The notes beneath the pieces were generated by a model. The model was not told the DNA's origin, ran no database searches, and saw only the letters and a program-made list of their open reading frames with translations. 64,000 nt of DNA from Rhizophagus irregularis (lineage: Eukaryota > Glomeromycota > Glomeromycetes > Glomerales > Glomeraceae). Location: contig NC_089438.1 in assembly GCF_026210795.1 (NCBI RefSeq), forward strand, positions 558,001 to 622,000. The letters are read 5' to 3'. Below, piece by piece: positions 22,772 to 38,025 of this stretch. The position numbers were made by a program, and so were the translations under genes. Within the stretch, counting starts at the first letter, position 1. Each line of letters opens with the position of its first letter.

Positions 22772-25215
22772 GTTGTTTGTGTAATATTATCTATGCAAAA
22801 CGCAGATACCAATTTTCAGCCAGATATATTTAATTAAATTAATTAGGCAACAGAAACCCGTTAGAGCGTCCGAAATGTTGATGATGTCACTAAATTATAA
22901 AAATACAACTTTCTTGTTGATCGTTAGCTTATAAAAGTGAAAAAAAAGACAAGAATTAATTAGTTTTAACTTTTAACTCTTTTATTTCTTTTGAGAGTAT
23001 CAAGCGCCAGTACAATAGTTGCTCTTTGCAAATTTTGTTATGAAGTAAAAAGGTTGGCATATGGAAAAGTCTGACAAGTAATTTCGGTTTCGACGGCTGC
23101 GGGTTGCGGCGTGGCACAAGAAATAAAGTATCTAATATCTATTCATATAAAGTACCGACACGCAAAAGGTCAACACATTATTCACACAGTAATTCTTGCT
23201 AAAGTTTGTTTATTTTTTTTTAAAGGTCAAATTACCATATATTAATTACTTTATCATAATATAATAATGTCTCATACAGTTCGTAGTATTGTCTTATTAC
23301 TTGTTACAAAAAAAGAGAAAGCGTTTAAAATGAGGAAACTTGGTTTGTCCAAAAATATTTATTATATTGGTACGTAAAGTGAATTTTCGGAAAACAAAAA
23401 GAGAATTTACAAATATACTTTCTAAATGATTGATCTTTTCTTTCAATAAGTACTTTTATTAAACGTCATTGGTTAAAAAATAATCGAAAAGATGAGAAGC
23501 TTTGGTGGTGATTGGTGAACATGAAGAATAGCACAGGTAATCAAATTTTTTGATAAAAAACGGATAATCACATTGGTTAATTAATACTTGCATTTATTTC
23601 TTTATTAACCAGTAAAAGGATATTGTGATTTTGCAATCACATTTGCATACCTAATTTTTTAAGATAATCATTCTATTTTTTAATAATGCAGTCTTGTTTA
23701 TTTATTTATATATTAATAATGTCATAAACATATTCCAACTTAAAAAAATTAAGTATTGCTGCAAAATAGATAAACTATTAGAAATCTTTTTTAAGAAATA
23801 AGGGCTGACCAGCCATCAAACGGATCATCTTAAATGAAATTCTAAAAGAAAAAATATTTCATCTTAATCTGTTGTAAGCTAAGAGGTTTAATAATTGTTG
23901 ATGAATTATCTGCTGCAATATAAGGTTTCCACTACAATTTAAATAAACTCTTTATAATTTTTGATTTAAAATTCCAAACTGACAATAATTTTCCCAAATT
24001 TCTTATATCAAATAAATCATTTTTATAATAAAATTTTAATTTTGTGATAGTATTTCCATACTTTTATTTTAAGTTAAAAAATCATGGATTAAATTATAAC
24101 TGATAAGTGTAAAATATTATATTTATTTATTAATTAATATACTGACCTTCTTTTATATCAAATTGGTCAAAATAACTGAATTAATTTATGTTATTTATGT
24201 TTTGTTACCTTCGGAAAAAAAAAAAAATTTGCATATTCACTGATTAACGTTTTTCTCTTTTCTTGGAATACCGATTTTTTACCTCATTATTATCCCTACT
24301 TTTATGGACTATAGACGTTTTAACTTTAAATTTCATTGTTCTCTATTGTAATAAAACAAAATTAAATAAAATAAAATAGTTATTTCACAAAAAATATTTA
24401 TACCAATATATATTTTTTTTCGTTTCAAAATATTCATATACTTCTTTATCAACCTTAATTTATTAGGATAACGATAATCAACATACTATTTCAATTAAAA
24501 TCTTTCATCACTAAATCAATATTATCCAAATATCACTTTAAAATGAAGAAATAATATAATTAATTCAATTAATTAGTCTTTATAATCGATCCGAACATGT
24601 TTGTAATATTTTAATTCTGGTAGAATTAGGCTAATTCCGGTTAATTTTTCCATGTTTCATACAAAATACCTTCGGGTATAATTTAATTTTTTTAAATAGG
24701 GTAAATTGATTTATACCCAGGGTATTTTAGTCAGTGTTATACGGTAAATATTATACCCTAAATATTGAAGAATAATAAGTAATAATATATATTCCTTAAA
24801 TACAAACCCAGTTCTTCGTTGATTATCGATAGAAAATTGGATTGGAAACTTCCTATAAGCGAGGCTCGAGTATCAAAAGGTACTGTATATACGGTTATAA
24901 TATTTCGATATTGTGCGATCATCTGTTTAGAATGGTTTTGGTGGAATGGAAACGTTACAAATAGTATTTGTCTAGTTATATCATAAACCAGGCGTCTTTC
25001 AAGGCCGGAATTATGTAATACTGACAATATTTCCAAAAAAAGAATAGAATGATATTACTAAATGTAAAACGTTATACAATCGGTATTTTGATGATCGCTC
25101 TTTTTTAGGATTAAAATATTTAAGGCTGACATTTTTTTTTTTATCATAAAGAGACAATAACATATTTACTATATAATTTAGTATTTGTTTTCTACCAAAC
25201 GATAAAGCAACTAAT
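22772..25215. other. intergenic, no recognised gene
   Basis: Mostly AT-rich. A GC-richer stretch around 24780-25020 is open on both strands (92 codons on the minus strand) and could be a decayed coding fragment, but I do not recognise it. Around 23060-23120 is another short GC-rich patch. Confidence 0.4.
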
Positions 25216-26059
<844 letters not shown>

Positions 26060-26837
26060 CTTTTGCTTTTTTTTTAATTATCTAAATATATATGTATTTT
26101 TTCTTATATGATATGATAGTGTAATTATCCGAATTAAATCATTTGTATATTCGGTTTTGAATTTCGCGATTTTCAATGCGTCGATATATAAATATTTTTT
26201 ATTTTGTATCTTCATTAATAATAGCTAAATAATTATTTTCTCAAATGAAATAGTTAAAATTTATCATAAAGTTAACAACTGATATGATTATAGAAAGTTA
26301 TAGGAAGTAATTATAGAAAGTAATTTATTTACTTTAAATAAAGTTAATAATTATTAATAATTTCAAATAATCAAAATACTTCGAAGGTTCTTTTAAAGTA
26401 TTTTTTATATCATAGCGCATGATCATTAAGTTGAATTTCTCGCAATTTAGGAATTACACGATTTAGGATGTGAACCGCCATCGCAGATTGCGGTCATTTC
26501 GACTACACCATAATAATATTTATTCATACTTATAACCAGAAATAGAGAAGTATTGTACTTAAAATTTAACGTTGTACTCAAGTTTCCAAGTGTTCGACAC
26601 CATTCTTTCTATTTTACATTTTTATATTTAATTATGACAATAAGTCAATAATCGAAGATATAATGAATTTTATATACAAAAAATCTTATTACCGAACGTT
26701 AAAAATTATTTTGTTAAACCTTGTGACAAACAAAGAAATTCTTTTCTAGGATTCATTAAAATATAAATATATACTTGGTCGCATATGCAAAACTACCTTC
26801 TTATATTTTACCGATTATAAATATTTTCCACTTTTTT
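26060..26837. other. intergenic between E2 copies
   Basis: AT-rich sequence with no recognised gene or repeat. Confidence 0.5.
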
Positions 26838-27020
26838 CTTAAATGAAATGATAGCACTCAGAATTAAAAAGTCGAGAAAAGTTAATTAACTCTTACCATT
26901 ATTCAAACTTATGGATTTTGAGTAGAATTCTTATTAATTATTTTTTTAAAATTTTCATTCACATGTTTATTATTAAGAATTTGCATGATAAAGGACGTGG
27001 CGCATCATCATATTGATGAC
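26838..27020 (+). pseudogene. E2 relic (first two exons)
   Basis: Near 26845 a short frame (MIALRIKK) resembles the E2 start MALKRINK and is followed by a donor-like GTTAAT. At about 26979-27020 the sequence GAATTTGCATGATAAAGGAC matches exon 2 of the E2 genes (compare GAATTGCATGATTCAGGAC at 49337) and continues to GATGACGG (compare DDD), with frame breaks. Nothing after exon 2 was found. Confidence 0.4.
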
Positions 27021-27227
27021 GGCTTATATATCAAATTTTTATAAAAATGTATAAACATTTTGTTTACTTTCTTTTTTTAGACTAACCTTTTTAGTTTCTT
27101 TTTATAATAGTTTTTTTGACATTGAATCCTTAGTAAGTTTTAAAATTGTAACCAAAAATTTTTTATTTATACTATTTTTTTTTTAAAGGAAATGTTAACT
27201 AATGTTTCTCTAATTTTTTTTTATAGA

Positions 27228-27769
27228 TTTCAATATTGGGACTCTAAAAGCACAGAATAGTAAGTTTTTGCAAGGTGAAACTTAGTTAATGTTTTCTAAT
27301 TAAATCAAAATTATAAAAAAAATTAACATTTTACACATGTATAGGGTTTTTTATAGTATTGAAATGTAAGTTTTGCAATTTCAGTTATTAATTAATATTT
27401 CTCTTTGATTTTTTTTTTTGTAGGGTTTGGTAATAAATTTCGGAATTTTTTATCTTGACTTTTTTAAAAGAAATAATTACTGATATTTTTTGTTTCTTTT
27501 GTAAATTTCAGCTTTGATTGGACTTTAGATGGTAAGTTTCAAAGTTAACTTTGAAACTTTATATATATATTTATCTTTATTTTATTTTCTTAAAATGTCT
27601 CAAAGTGTTTCAAATCAGTGACTGGAAATCAAAATGGTAAGTTTTGCAAAGAAACTTACTATTTTAATTTCTTAACTTATATTCATTCACTTTTATAGCA
27701 AATTAGCAATATCATTGAAATGGAAAAATTGAAATGTCATTCAATTATTACATTCTAAGGGGCTCTTCT
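27228..27769 (+). pseudogene. orphan small exons, probably a kinase C-terminal tail
   Basis: Several short stretches with strong splice borders follow one another: 33 nt ending at GTAAGTTTTTGC (about 27275), 21 nt ending near 27367, 20 nt (CTTTGATTGGACTTTAGATG) before GTAAGTTTC, 18 nt before GTAAGTTTTGC, and a last exon after TTTTATAG near 27700. The 20-nt exon encodes FDWTLD, similar to FDCQLD in the tails of the kinase genes here. Joining the 33-, 20- and 18-nt pieces gives an open tail; including the 21-nt piece makes a stop. No kinase domain precedes it. Confidence 0.35.
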
Positions 27770-28020
27770 AATTCTTTTATAATTATCATTTCAATGAAGG
27801 AGATGAAGGATATACCAAACTTGATAATAATAGGATTAATCTTAACAATCTCAAAGTTGAAAGCATCATAAATTTATCTGCCATAAGAACTATAATGATG
27901 TTTCTGTCATATACAACCTGAAACTTTGGAAAGTTAATGTCAAGAAAAAATGGTCAAAGATAAAATTGTTGTTACTAAAGAAAACATTGTACACTAACTT
28001 ATTTACAAATTTATGTCACG

Positions 28021-28383
28021 TTTTCATTGGTGTAAGGTTTAATCGCGTTTCAGTAATTATATAAAATTTAAAATATTTCGAAAGTAAATTACATACTTCA
28101 ACGGATCAATGATAGTTTTAATGATAAAATTGATCTTAGATCAAACTACATTTGGTTTAATTGATGAAAGTCAAATGCAAAAAAAGCAAAAAAAAATTTT
28201 TTTCACAACTCTCTTACTATAGATATTAGATAAGCAATTTATTCAATACATTTTCATTATTATTTTCTGCTGATAACAAATATTACATCCTAATGATCCA
28301 AATTTTTTTTTTTACCGAATAGTATAACGATAATGAATTATTTGATTTTAATTCTAATAAAATTTCATGAATATTTACTTATT
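28021..28383. repeat. duplicated non-coding block, copy 1
   Basis: This block and 29201-29550 share many blocks in the same order (TTTAATCACGTTT-like start, CAACGGATMAACGATAGTTTT, AAAGTCAAATGCAAAAAAAG, AATGATCCAAA, GAATTATTTGATTTTAATTC). The copies are diverged and about 1.2 kb apart. No coding potential. Confidence 0.75.
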
Positions 28384-29200
28384 GTTAAGAACAAATCAGA
28401 ACTGTACAATTTGTTTACTTTCTAAGAAAATAATCTAATTTAAATAAAAATTATACTTCTATCATCAAATCTTTTAGATTTGCAGATCAATCTAAGCCAT
28501 TTATTCCATCAAGTTAAATCTGATAAAGAAAATAAACTAAGTATTCAGAAATTATTGGCTTAGATTTGAAATAATATAATCCTATTTACCTTAGGTTTTT
28601 CAATTAGTTGCTAATTATAGAATTAATCAATAAAGTTATTTTATCCAGAAAACTTGTGTCATGTTGCTCGTCTTTATTTGTAAATGGTCTTTTATTTTAG
28701 AAATATAATTTGTAACACATTAATATCGTCAATTTTGATAGTTATCCCAGTCGTGGGAAAATCCAAATCTATGGAGTTCGCAAATTCATGTGCTGTTATA
28801 TCAAAATAATTACCACAGCTGGGAAAAGGAATATTTTTTTTTACTATTTTAATTAGTTTTAATTAGAAAAAAAAAAAGAATTTTATTTTTCACGTACAGT
28901 TTGATAATAATATGCAAATTGCTGATCAACTGATCAAGTTGCGACAAATACAAATTTCGAAATGAACCTAAAGGAAATTTTTAATACAAAATTCAAATTT
29001 TTTTTTATTTTTTTTAAAAAAAGTATTATAACAATCAATTTTATAAAGATGTAAACTAAAAGATGCATATTGCATAATAAATTTATAGAGAATACTGTAT
29101 TAATATTTTGGATTTTTTTTTTTAGTTAACGCTAAGGTAAAAAAACTGCGATCAAAGGGCGCAAAATTTGAGTAATAAAAATTCAACTTTTTTTGATAAA

Positions 29201-29550
29201 TGGTACGTACCACTTGTTTAATCACGTTTAATGATATACAAAATTTTAAAATATTTTTTACATAGTATTTCAACGGATAAACGATAGTTTTTGATGATTT
29301 AAAACTTGTGAAAATGGATTTTTAATTTTATTTATCAAACTATATAAACTATATTTATTTTAATTGATCAAAGTCAAATGCAAAAAAAGATTTTTTTTTT
29401 TTAATATATTTCATTTTTATTTTCTGTTAATTACAAATATGTATTCTTAATTAATGATCCAAAAATTTTTTTTTCCGATTAGTACTGTAATATAACGATG
29501 ATGAATTATTTGATTTTAATTCTAATAAAATTTCATAAAATATTTATTTG
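29201..29550. repeat. duplicated non-coding block, copy 2
   Basis: Second copy of the block at 28021-28383, in direct orientation. The rest of 27770-30201 is AT-rich without a recognised gene. Confidence 0.75.
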
Positions 29551-30201
29551 TTATTCACCGTAATTAATCAAAAATTTCGTAACTGTGAAAATTAGAGTTT
29601 ATGATTACTATAATTATTCATCGGTATCACATGACAATTCCACTACGGATCGACAAAAGGAAAAAGTCATATGATAACGAAATTTATAAATGATAACTCA
29701 TTTAAGTAAAGCAATTTTTTACATGATAATAATTAATAACTGAATCATCCAATTGAATTTTATGATTTTATATTCAAAGAAAAGTAGAGCCATTTTTTTC
29801 AATGCCTACTAAGTAATATAATGATTTCATTTAAATAAAAGTAGTTTATTTATTATTACAGGATTGGGTTAGAAATTATTAACTTTAATATTATCTATAA
29901 ATTTTAGCAAACAATCTTAGTTAATTTATTATTATATTATTATCAAAAGCATAATATTGACTAGAATGATTAAATAATGACTTAACCCATTTGCGAAAAT
30001 TTTTTTATGCCGATCAATTGTAACCCAGGTTTATACAGTTATACTATACTATTTATAGAAATTTTTAATAAATGTTACACATGTTGCACAAGAGTTTATT
30101 TGCGAATAAATTTACCCGAACTCCGTTACTTTTTTTTTTACGCTTTATTTATTAAAGTAACGTTATTTGTTATCTTTGAATTTAATAGATAGATTGCAAT
30201 C

Positions 30202-30211
30202 TATATATATA
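30202..30211 (+). promoter_or_regulatory. TATA box of the 30-kb kinase gene
   Basis: CTATATATATACAACCC lies 30-38 nt upstream of the chosen ATG (30240). The earlier in-frame ATG at 30225 would be very close to it, which supports the later start. Confidence 0.5.
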
Positions 30212-30239
30212 CAACCCAAATCGTATGGAAATATCCAAA

Positions 30240-32055
30240 ATGAATTCTAAAGAAAATTTTAAAAGTTTATGGGAGAATTACAATGGTGAATATCAGGTAA
30301 AAACAGTTCACGTTATCATTATTATTAATAACATTATTTTTTAAATAGTAATAGTTTTTTTTTTTAATTATTTATTATAAAAGAGCCATGTCATTACAAA
30401 TTCTACTATAGATTCAACTACTGAATTAATAGAAGAGTCAGATAGTAAAGTAGTTTATATGACTGACTTAGAAAAAAGAAAACAAGTATATGGAATATGT
30501 GGAGAATGTAATGAACCTGGTACAGGATACAAATGGTGTCAACCTTGTAATGCTAAAAGATTTAAGGATAACTTTAATAATTGGACTAGTGGAAATAAAG
30601 ATATTGATGAATTTATACAACAATCACAACTTAATGCTGTGCATTATAGAAATTATATTGAGTGGATACCTTTTAAAAATTTTGAAGATGTTACTTATAT
30701 TACCAGAGGTGGATTTGGTAAAATTTATTCAGCCAGATGGCCTGAAGGATGTATTAATTTTTGGGATATTGAAAATCAAAAATGGAAAAGGAATAGTAAT
30801 ACAGAAGTTGCATTAAAAAGTTTGGATAATTCATCTTGTATAAGTACAGAATTTTTAAATGAGGTAATTAAAATAAGAAATGTAATCTATTTATTAGTAC
30901 TTTTATTTTTATTTGTGTATTATTGACATATTATTAAATTTCACTTTCAATATTTTTATTAGATTAAATCTCATCTTCAGATTTATCTTTATGATGTTAT
31001 TCAATGTTATGGAGTAACTCAAGATCCAAATACCAAAGATTATATAATGGTATTAGAATATTGTAAAGATGGAAATTTGAGAAATTACTATATGAATAAT
31101 AAATTAAGTTTTTATTTAAAAATTTTTAGATTACAACAAATTGCAAGAGGACTTTTTGATATTCATAATGCTGGAAGAATTCATAAAGATTTTCATTCAG
31201 GCAATATATTATTTAATCCAGATCCATATATAAGTGATTTAGGAATGTGTCAACCAGCAAATAATGAAAAGCAATCAGCTAAACAAGAAGGAATTTATGG
31301 AGTATTACCTTATATGGCACCAGAAGTTTTACGTGGATATCAATATACAAAAGCATCTGATATTTATTCATTTGGAATAATGATGAATGAATATATATCT
31401 GAAGAAACTCCTTATAGTAATGTTCCTCATAATCATGCTTTATCTATTAAAATATGTAAAGGACTTAGACCAAATATTTTTAAATATACACCAAAATTAC
31501 TTACGGATTTGATTACTAAATGTTGGGATGCTAAAGCAGAAAATAGACTGACTGCTAAGGAATTGTATCAAAAACTTGTGGAATTGATAGAATTTGATGA
31601 TGAATATGATGATAAAATCAAATTAAATAGAATAAGTGAAAAAAGATCTAATAATATTCAAACACATCCACAAGCAATATATACTAGCAGACTTTTAAAT
31701 TTTAAAAATCTTCCAGAACCAGTAAATTCAGGTAATTTAATTTAATTTCTTTTTAATAAAAAAGTATATTTATGCTGCTAATTATTGTATATTTTCTATA
31801 AACAGGTGCTATTCAATCAACATTATGTCAGTAATTATATTTATTGGTAATTTATACAATTAATAAGTTAATATTTTATTAATATTACTAATTTAATTGA
31901 TTTATAGTTTCAGAAGGTTTTGATTGCCAATTAGATGAATCAGGTAATATATTTATTCCTTAATATTTTATTTTATCAATACTTTATTATATATATATAT
32001 AATATATATATATTATTATTTATTTATTTTTATAGATCTTAATGAAATGAATTAA
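30240..32055 (+). CDS. TKL-type protein kinase with CxxC N-terminus
   Basis: Exons 30240-30296, 30384-30863, 30963-31731, 31806-31826, 31908-31943 and 32036-32055 give 460 residues. The start at 30240 aligns with the paralog at 39431; an in-frame ATG at 30225 is possible. Residues ~55-80 hold a zinc-ribbon-like CGEC...WCQPC, followed by NWTSGNKDIDEFIQQSQL. Kinase domain: Gly loop ITRGGFGKIYSA, VALKSL lysine, IHKDFHSGNIL (catalytic Asp and Asn present), SDLGMC in the DFG position, YMAPEVLRG. It should be active. The tail HPQAIYTSRLLNF is followed by three tiny exons (21, 36, 20 nt). One tail intron uses a GTCAGT donor, chosen because it alone keeps phase. Role unknown; intracellular signalling is expected for the family. 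Confidence 0.9.
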
Positions 32056-35000
32056 GATGATGAAAATGAATGAAGTTTTCTTTTCAAATTAGAGAAATTA
32101 GTTTAACTAAATAACATTATTAAATTATCTTTTTATATATTGTATATTGGTTAAAAATAAATTTTAAATGGTTACATTTAATAAAAATCGAGGATTTTAA
32201 AAGACATTTTAAATGTATTATATTAAGTCAAATCTAACGATAAAAGCTTAACAAACAAATAGTTATAAATTAGTCAGAATTATTTGCAAGATAATATCAT
32301 CTTGATAATAATTTATTCTATGTATTTTTTTTAAATAATTAACAAAGATTTATCACTAACATATTAAATTGTTTTATAAGTAAAAATAAAATCTGAAGCA
32401 TGATTGCTTAAATTATCTTGAAGTGAAAGGAAACAAAGAAGTTGAAAGTGAAAATAACTCCAAAGTTAAACTTTGATAATCAATCACTGGAACTTTGAAA
32501 TGCTGTATACACATTTAATGGTACTAGAATTTTCCACAAACAGGAAATTTAGTCACAGAAATAAAAGGTATACTTATATTATTATTAGTTACTTGTAAAT
32601 ATTCTTAAAATTTTTGTCTGTTTGTTAGAATTCTCATTTTATGACAATAATATAGTATAACGATTTAATTTAAGTAATAATATTGAAGTTTATGTTATCC
32701 AGTATGGCTGAGGTAATTATTTTTATATCATGTTTCAACAAATCGTACAGGAGTTATTTAAATAGATTTATCCAAATTCCGTCAATTTTTTTTTTAAAAA
32801 TAACTTTTATATTTCACATTTATTATATAGCCAATATTCAATTATCATTCAAAGTCAATCAGATGCTTAAATAATGTTAATTTGACTAAAATTATATATT
32901 GATTTATTGATCATAATATTTTAATTTGTCTTACCTGTCACTTAAGTTAGTAATCATTATAAATTTTGCTATCATATGATTATTAAAATTAATTATCCTG
33001 AATGTATTTATAGTGCATACAAAATTGACGTATAGATTTGATGGTTATATATAAACAGTAGTTCATAATTGGAAAAGATATGATATATCATAAACTGGTT
33101 GAAGAATATTTTCAAGATAACTTTTATATATTTGTCAATGATATAATAAAATTCATAATCTGCTTACTATATAGTAGTTTATCTGAATAAAAATTATAAA
33201 TTTCCACATATGTTAAAATTAATGGGATATATTTTATTATACTTTATTGTTTTATTATTTTATTATTTACATTTTATTATTTACAATAAAAAAAAATATT
33301 TCATATAAGTTTTATCACTAAAAATTTTACAAGAACATAAACTAAAAAATATTTTACATCAATACTATTTCAATACTAATATACAATTACATATGATTAT
33401 AACATTTGTTATACATCTTAAAATACCTTCAATTTTTGTACTATATATCATCTTACAGAATTCTAAATACAAACTCATATAAAAGTTTATTTATAGTATA
33501 ACATTAATTATCTAATATATTATACAAATGGAACTAGTGAAGTTTCATTATAAAATAACTGTGTATTTTTCAGATGAGGATAATCATGATATCATGATAG
33601 CAATGTGAATTCCAAAATCAATCAAAGTATGCATCATCAGTATTATTATCAAACACTTCTCAAATTTTAACTCTTATTCAATTTGTTCAAGTAAGTATTA
33701 TTATCTGTTTGCATCAGTGTCATGTAATAGAAATAGAACAGTTTATCAAATACTGTAAAGTGTAGAATTGTGATTATTAATAAATTAAAGGTTATTTGAA
33801 ATAAAATGTATATTCTATTCAAATGTATAATGTATAATAATAAATGTAATACAATAAATGTGTGTAATAAATCCTAATAATCTAATCAATGCATAAATGA
33901 GAAAAAGAATATTGCTGCCTCCCTTGGTGATCTGCCAATAGTGAAAACTAAAACTAAAAACTAAAAAAAAAATGCATCACTTTTTCCAGCATGCTTATAT
34001 ACAATAATCCCTCTGCATGTAACTTTATACTTATTGTAAATTACACTAGGTATAAGCTGTCTAAAAAATAAGTTATACGAAGTGTAAGTTATACTGTAAC
34101 TTACACCATAAATACATCAGTTATTTTGATTATATGAGCCATATGCCAAACTTCTACCAAAATACTATCTGAAGCAGTCCATGTAACGTAAGATTAATGA
34201 TGATGAGTCATGCTTTTGCTCTGTCCACCATCAACCCGTTATAAAATATAGCACAATAAGAGTAATTTTCTCATACTATAGTGACATTTCTTCATAACGA
34301 TGATGTTCAATTAATACTTTGACATTTTGTAAATTCTGGTCTTTTTACATTTGTCACCGGAATTCTGGAATTTAGTATGGCTGTAATAAACTTTGAGCCT
34401 ATTAATTAAAATTAAAAATAATTTTAAGAATTTGTTATTTCATTACTTATTTCAGAGGTACTGACAAGAGGTAGTACATTTCACCCATAGTAACTATAAT
34501 ACACTAATTTTGGAAAGTATTCCTCTTGGATCACAATAAAGAGAAATATAAAGAATGAAATTAATATTACTTTTTGTTTCTACAAATATTTCATATATAA
34601 TGAACTGAGTGAATATTTGTGAAGATTCATCAAAACTCATAGGTGGTAAATTAAGTCTAGCAGTTCAGTATTGTGATGCACAAATAATATCCAGAGCTGA
34701 AATTTTGGATGGTAAATCTAGTAAAAATTAATTTTCCAAATATTTAGTCTAGGAGAGAGTTTTTTTCCTATCTATAATACCACTCCAAACTTTGCTTAAT
34801 TCCTCCCAAGTAATCTTGCCTCTTTCATATCTTAAATAAAAATAGATGAGTTCAGTCCAGCTTTAAATACTACTATGGTTGTAATTTGAAGATTATTTAT
34901 TTTTCTGAAATTAAAATGTTAAATTCTAGTAGGTCAAAAATGACCAGTTTTACAAAAAGAATATCAGATAGAGCTGAACAAATTAATAATTAAGATATGT

Positions 35001-37193
35001 TTAGTTCAGTAAATTTGTAATTTGATTTCATTATTAACATCGGCATTTTAATCCATTCTTTCTACTCCATCAAAGGTAATATTACATGGTGATTATCAAA
35101 TACTGACTCACTTGCTGCACCAGATTCTATTATTAGTAATTAAAGTAAGTAGATTTTCATGCCATCATTTTAAAGGTAGCTGAGATCATTACCTTTTATT
35201 GTTATTTTTCCCTAAATGTCTTAAGAAGATCACAAGAAATTGCCTAAATCATTTTTTTTCAATTACTAAGTTTCTTTAATATAAATATAATGTTGAAATT
35301 TTCATAATGATATCAAGGATCCTATTTGTTATGGTGAGTAATGAACTTGCACATTTTAGGCCCAATCAAATGTAATATGAGCGTTACCTTCAAAAGTTTT
35401 TGGTAGTATTTGAGATCTAATTGTAATTGATTTGATGATTTCTGTATCATATTCATTAATTGAATCATTAAAAATATTATTTGAAGATTTCAATTTTCAG
35501 AATCTCTAGTAAACTTCATTGTAGTGAAAAATTTTTCAACTCTATAAACAAAGTTTATTGTTATTAGAAAAAATTTCTATGTATAGTATTTTAAAGTTTT
35601 AGAAAAATATATTTAAACAAAAATTTATCAGTAGAATGAGTTGAATCTAATTATGAGTTATAGGGTATGTATAGTCATAAATTTATGTAATTGTTTTATA
35701 ATTGTAATAAGTTCATATCATACGTTTTCAATGAAGGATTTATTGCAACTTTTATGACTGATAAGCTTTTTGTGTGATCTCTTTTGCCCTTCAAACATTT
35801 TTGAAATGTCAAAAAAGAGATAATTATATAGCATCACATTAATTTATAGTTTTTTTATTGTATAGACATTTTTTATACTGTCTAAATCATCAAGAAATCT
35901 ATACCCTCAAGTAAAATTTTGATGTTTTTCAATAAAGAAAGGGGGAAAATATCAATAGGGAAATAAAGGTAAAAATCAACGAATTTTAGACTTATTTATA
36001 TTTAAATAATTTTAAAAATGAACAAATGAAAAATTTACACATTTAATTTTATAATTGGGACTATCATCTGGAACTTTGCCACATATAATATCAAAGCCCA
36101 AAATTGGGATACAAAAGCCATAACTGTATAGCCACAAAATTGAATCCTATTTTTATATATTAATACTAAAATTATCTAAATAATATATAGTAAATAATAG
36201 AGTATATAGTATAATGATTTTTAAATAATATTACATGAATTACTTATTTTTTTAAAAAAAAAACTTTATAATTCTAAAAATATTGAAATTTTAAACATTT
36301 ACTACCAATTTCGTGATTAAATACCTTTAAGGGATTTGCAATTTGTACAATTTGTTGTTTAAACTACAGTAGATGTTTATAAATGGTTAGGATTGTTAGG
36401 ATAAGAAATTAGCATTCTTGAAACTTAAAGGTACTAACATACTAGCACTATAACATGATGTCACACTAAATAATTAATATTTAATATAAAAAACTATAAA
36501 ATGTACGATAACTAAGTCAATAACAATATTTTAATCAGTATTATAATTAGAGAATTCTAAAAAATCTGTAAAATTTTCTTTTCATTTAAATTTTTCGTGT
36601 ACATCACAAATATAAAATTAGTTCAAATAATAAAGAATTTTTTTTTTTTAAAAAAAATAAAAATTTCATTAAAAAAAAATATTTAGTTATTGCTTTACAT
36701 TGGCATCTATTTTCGATTCAATTAATTTTTACAAATTATTTTTACAAAAAAAATTCAATTATTAAAAAAATAGTTTTTTTTTTATTTTCGTTAATTTTCA
36801 TGTAATTTAATACAATAAAGTTTTTACGTGATCCCGATCATTTTTAATAAAAAAAAGTTTGATTTTTTTAAAAAAATGATAAAAAGATAAGTTGTTGTTT
36901 AATTATTAGTTTTTCATTATCACACTTTTATAAAAAAAATTTAATTTCTCGTAGTGAAAAAAAAAAATATCGATATTAAAATGGCAAATATCACGTGTTT
37001 GAAATCATGTGTTTAAAATTTTTTCTTTTACTTATTAGTACTCGATCATCATACCGAATATAAATTAGTTCGAATAAAGTTAAGCAACGTTTCACAGATT
37101 CTTTATGCTAATAACTAATTAGGATAAAAATGGCGTATTTGAATGATATACACAATTTAAAAAGACCTTTCCCAATTTCACATTCTTAACGAA
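32056..37193. other. 5.1 kb without recognisable gene
   Basis: AT-rich sequence. An AT-dinucleotide run lies just upstream at 31988-32015. The stretch 33.5-36 kb has fewer homopolymers than the flanks and might hold decayed coding sequence, but I could not assign any. A short palindromic cluster of TAAGTTATAC-type words lies near 34030-34110. Confidence 0.4.

Positions 37194-38025
<832 letters not shown>

Noticed and set aside
24758-25036. 92-codon minus-strand frame as a gene
   Set aside because: GC-richer and partly protein-like, but both strands are open there, no motif is recognised and no exon partner was found.
32683-32874. Hydrophobic 63-codon frames (also 25725-25940, 30007-30192, 49555-49749)
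   Set aside because: They are either AT-rich chance frames or exon sequence of E2 copies in the wrong frame; no independent support.
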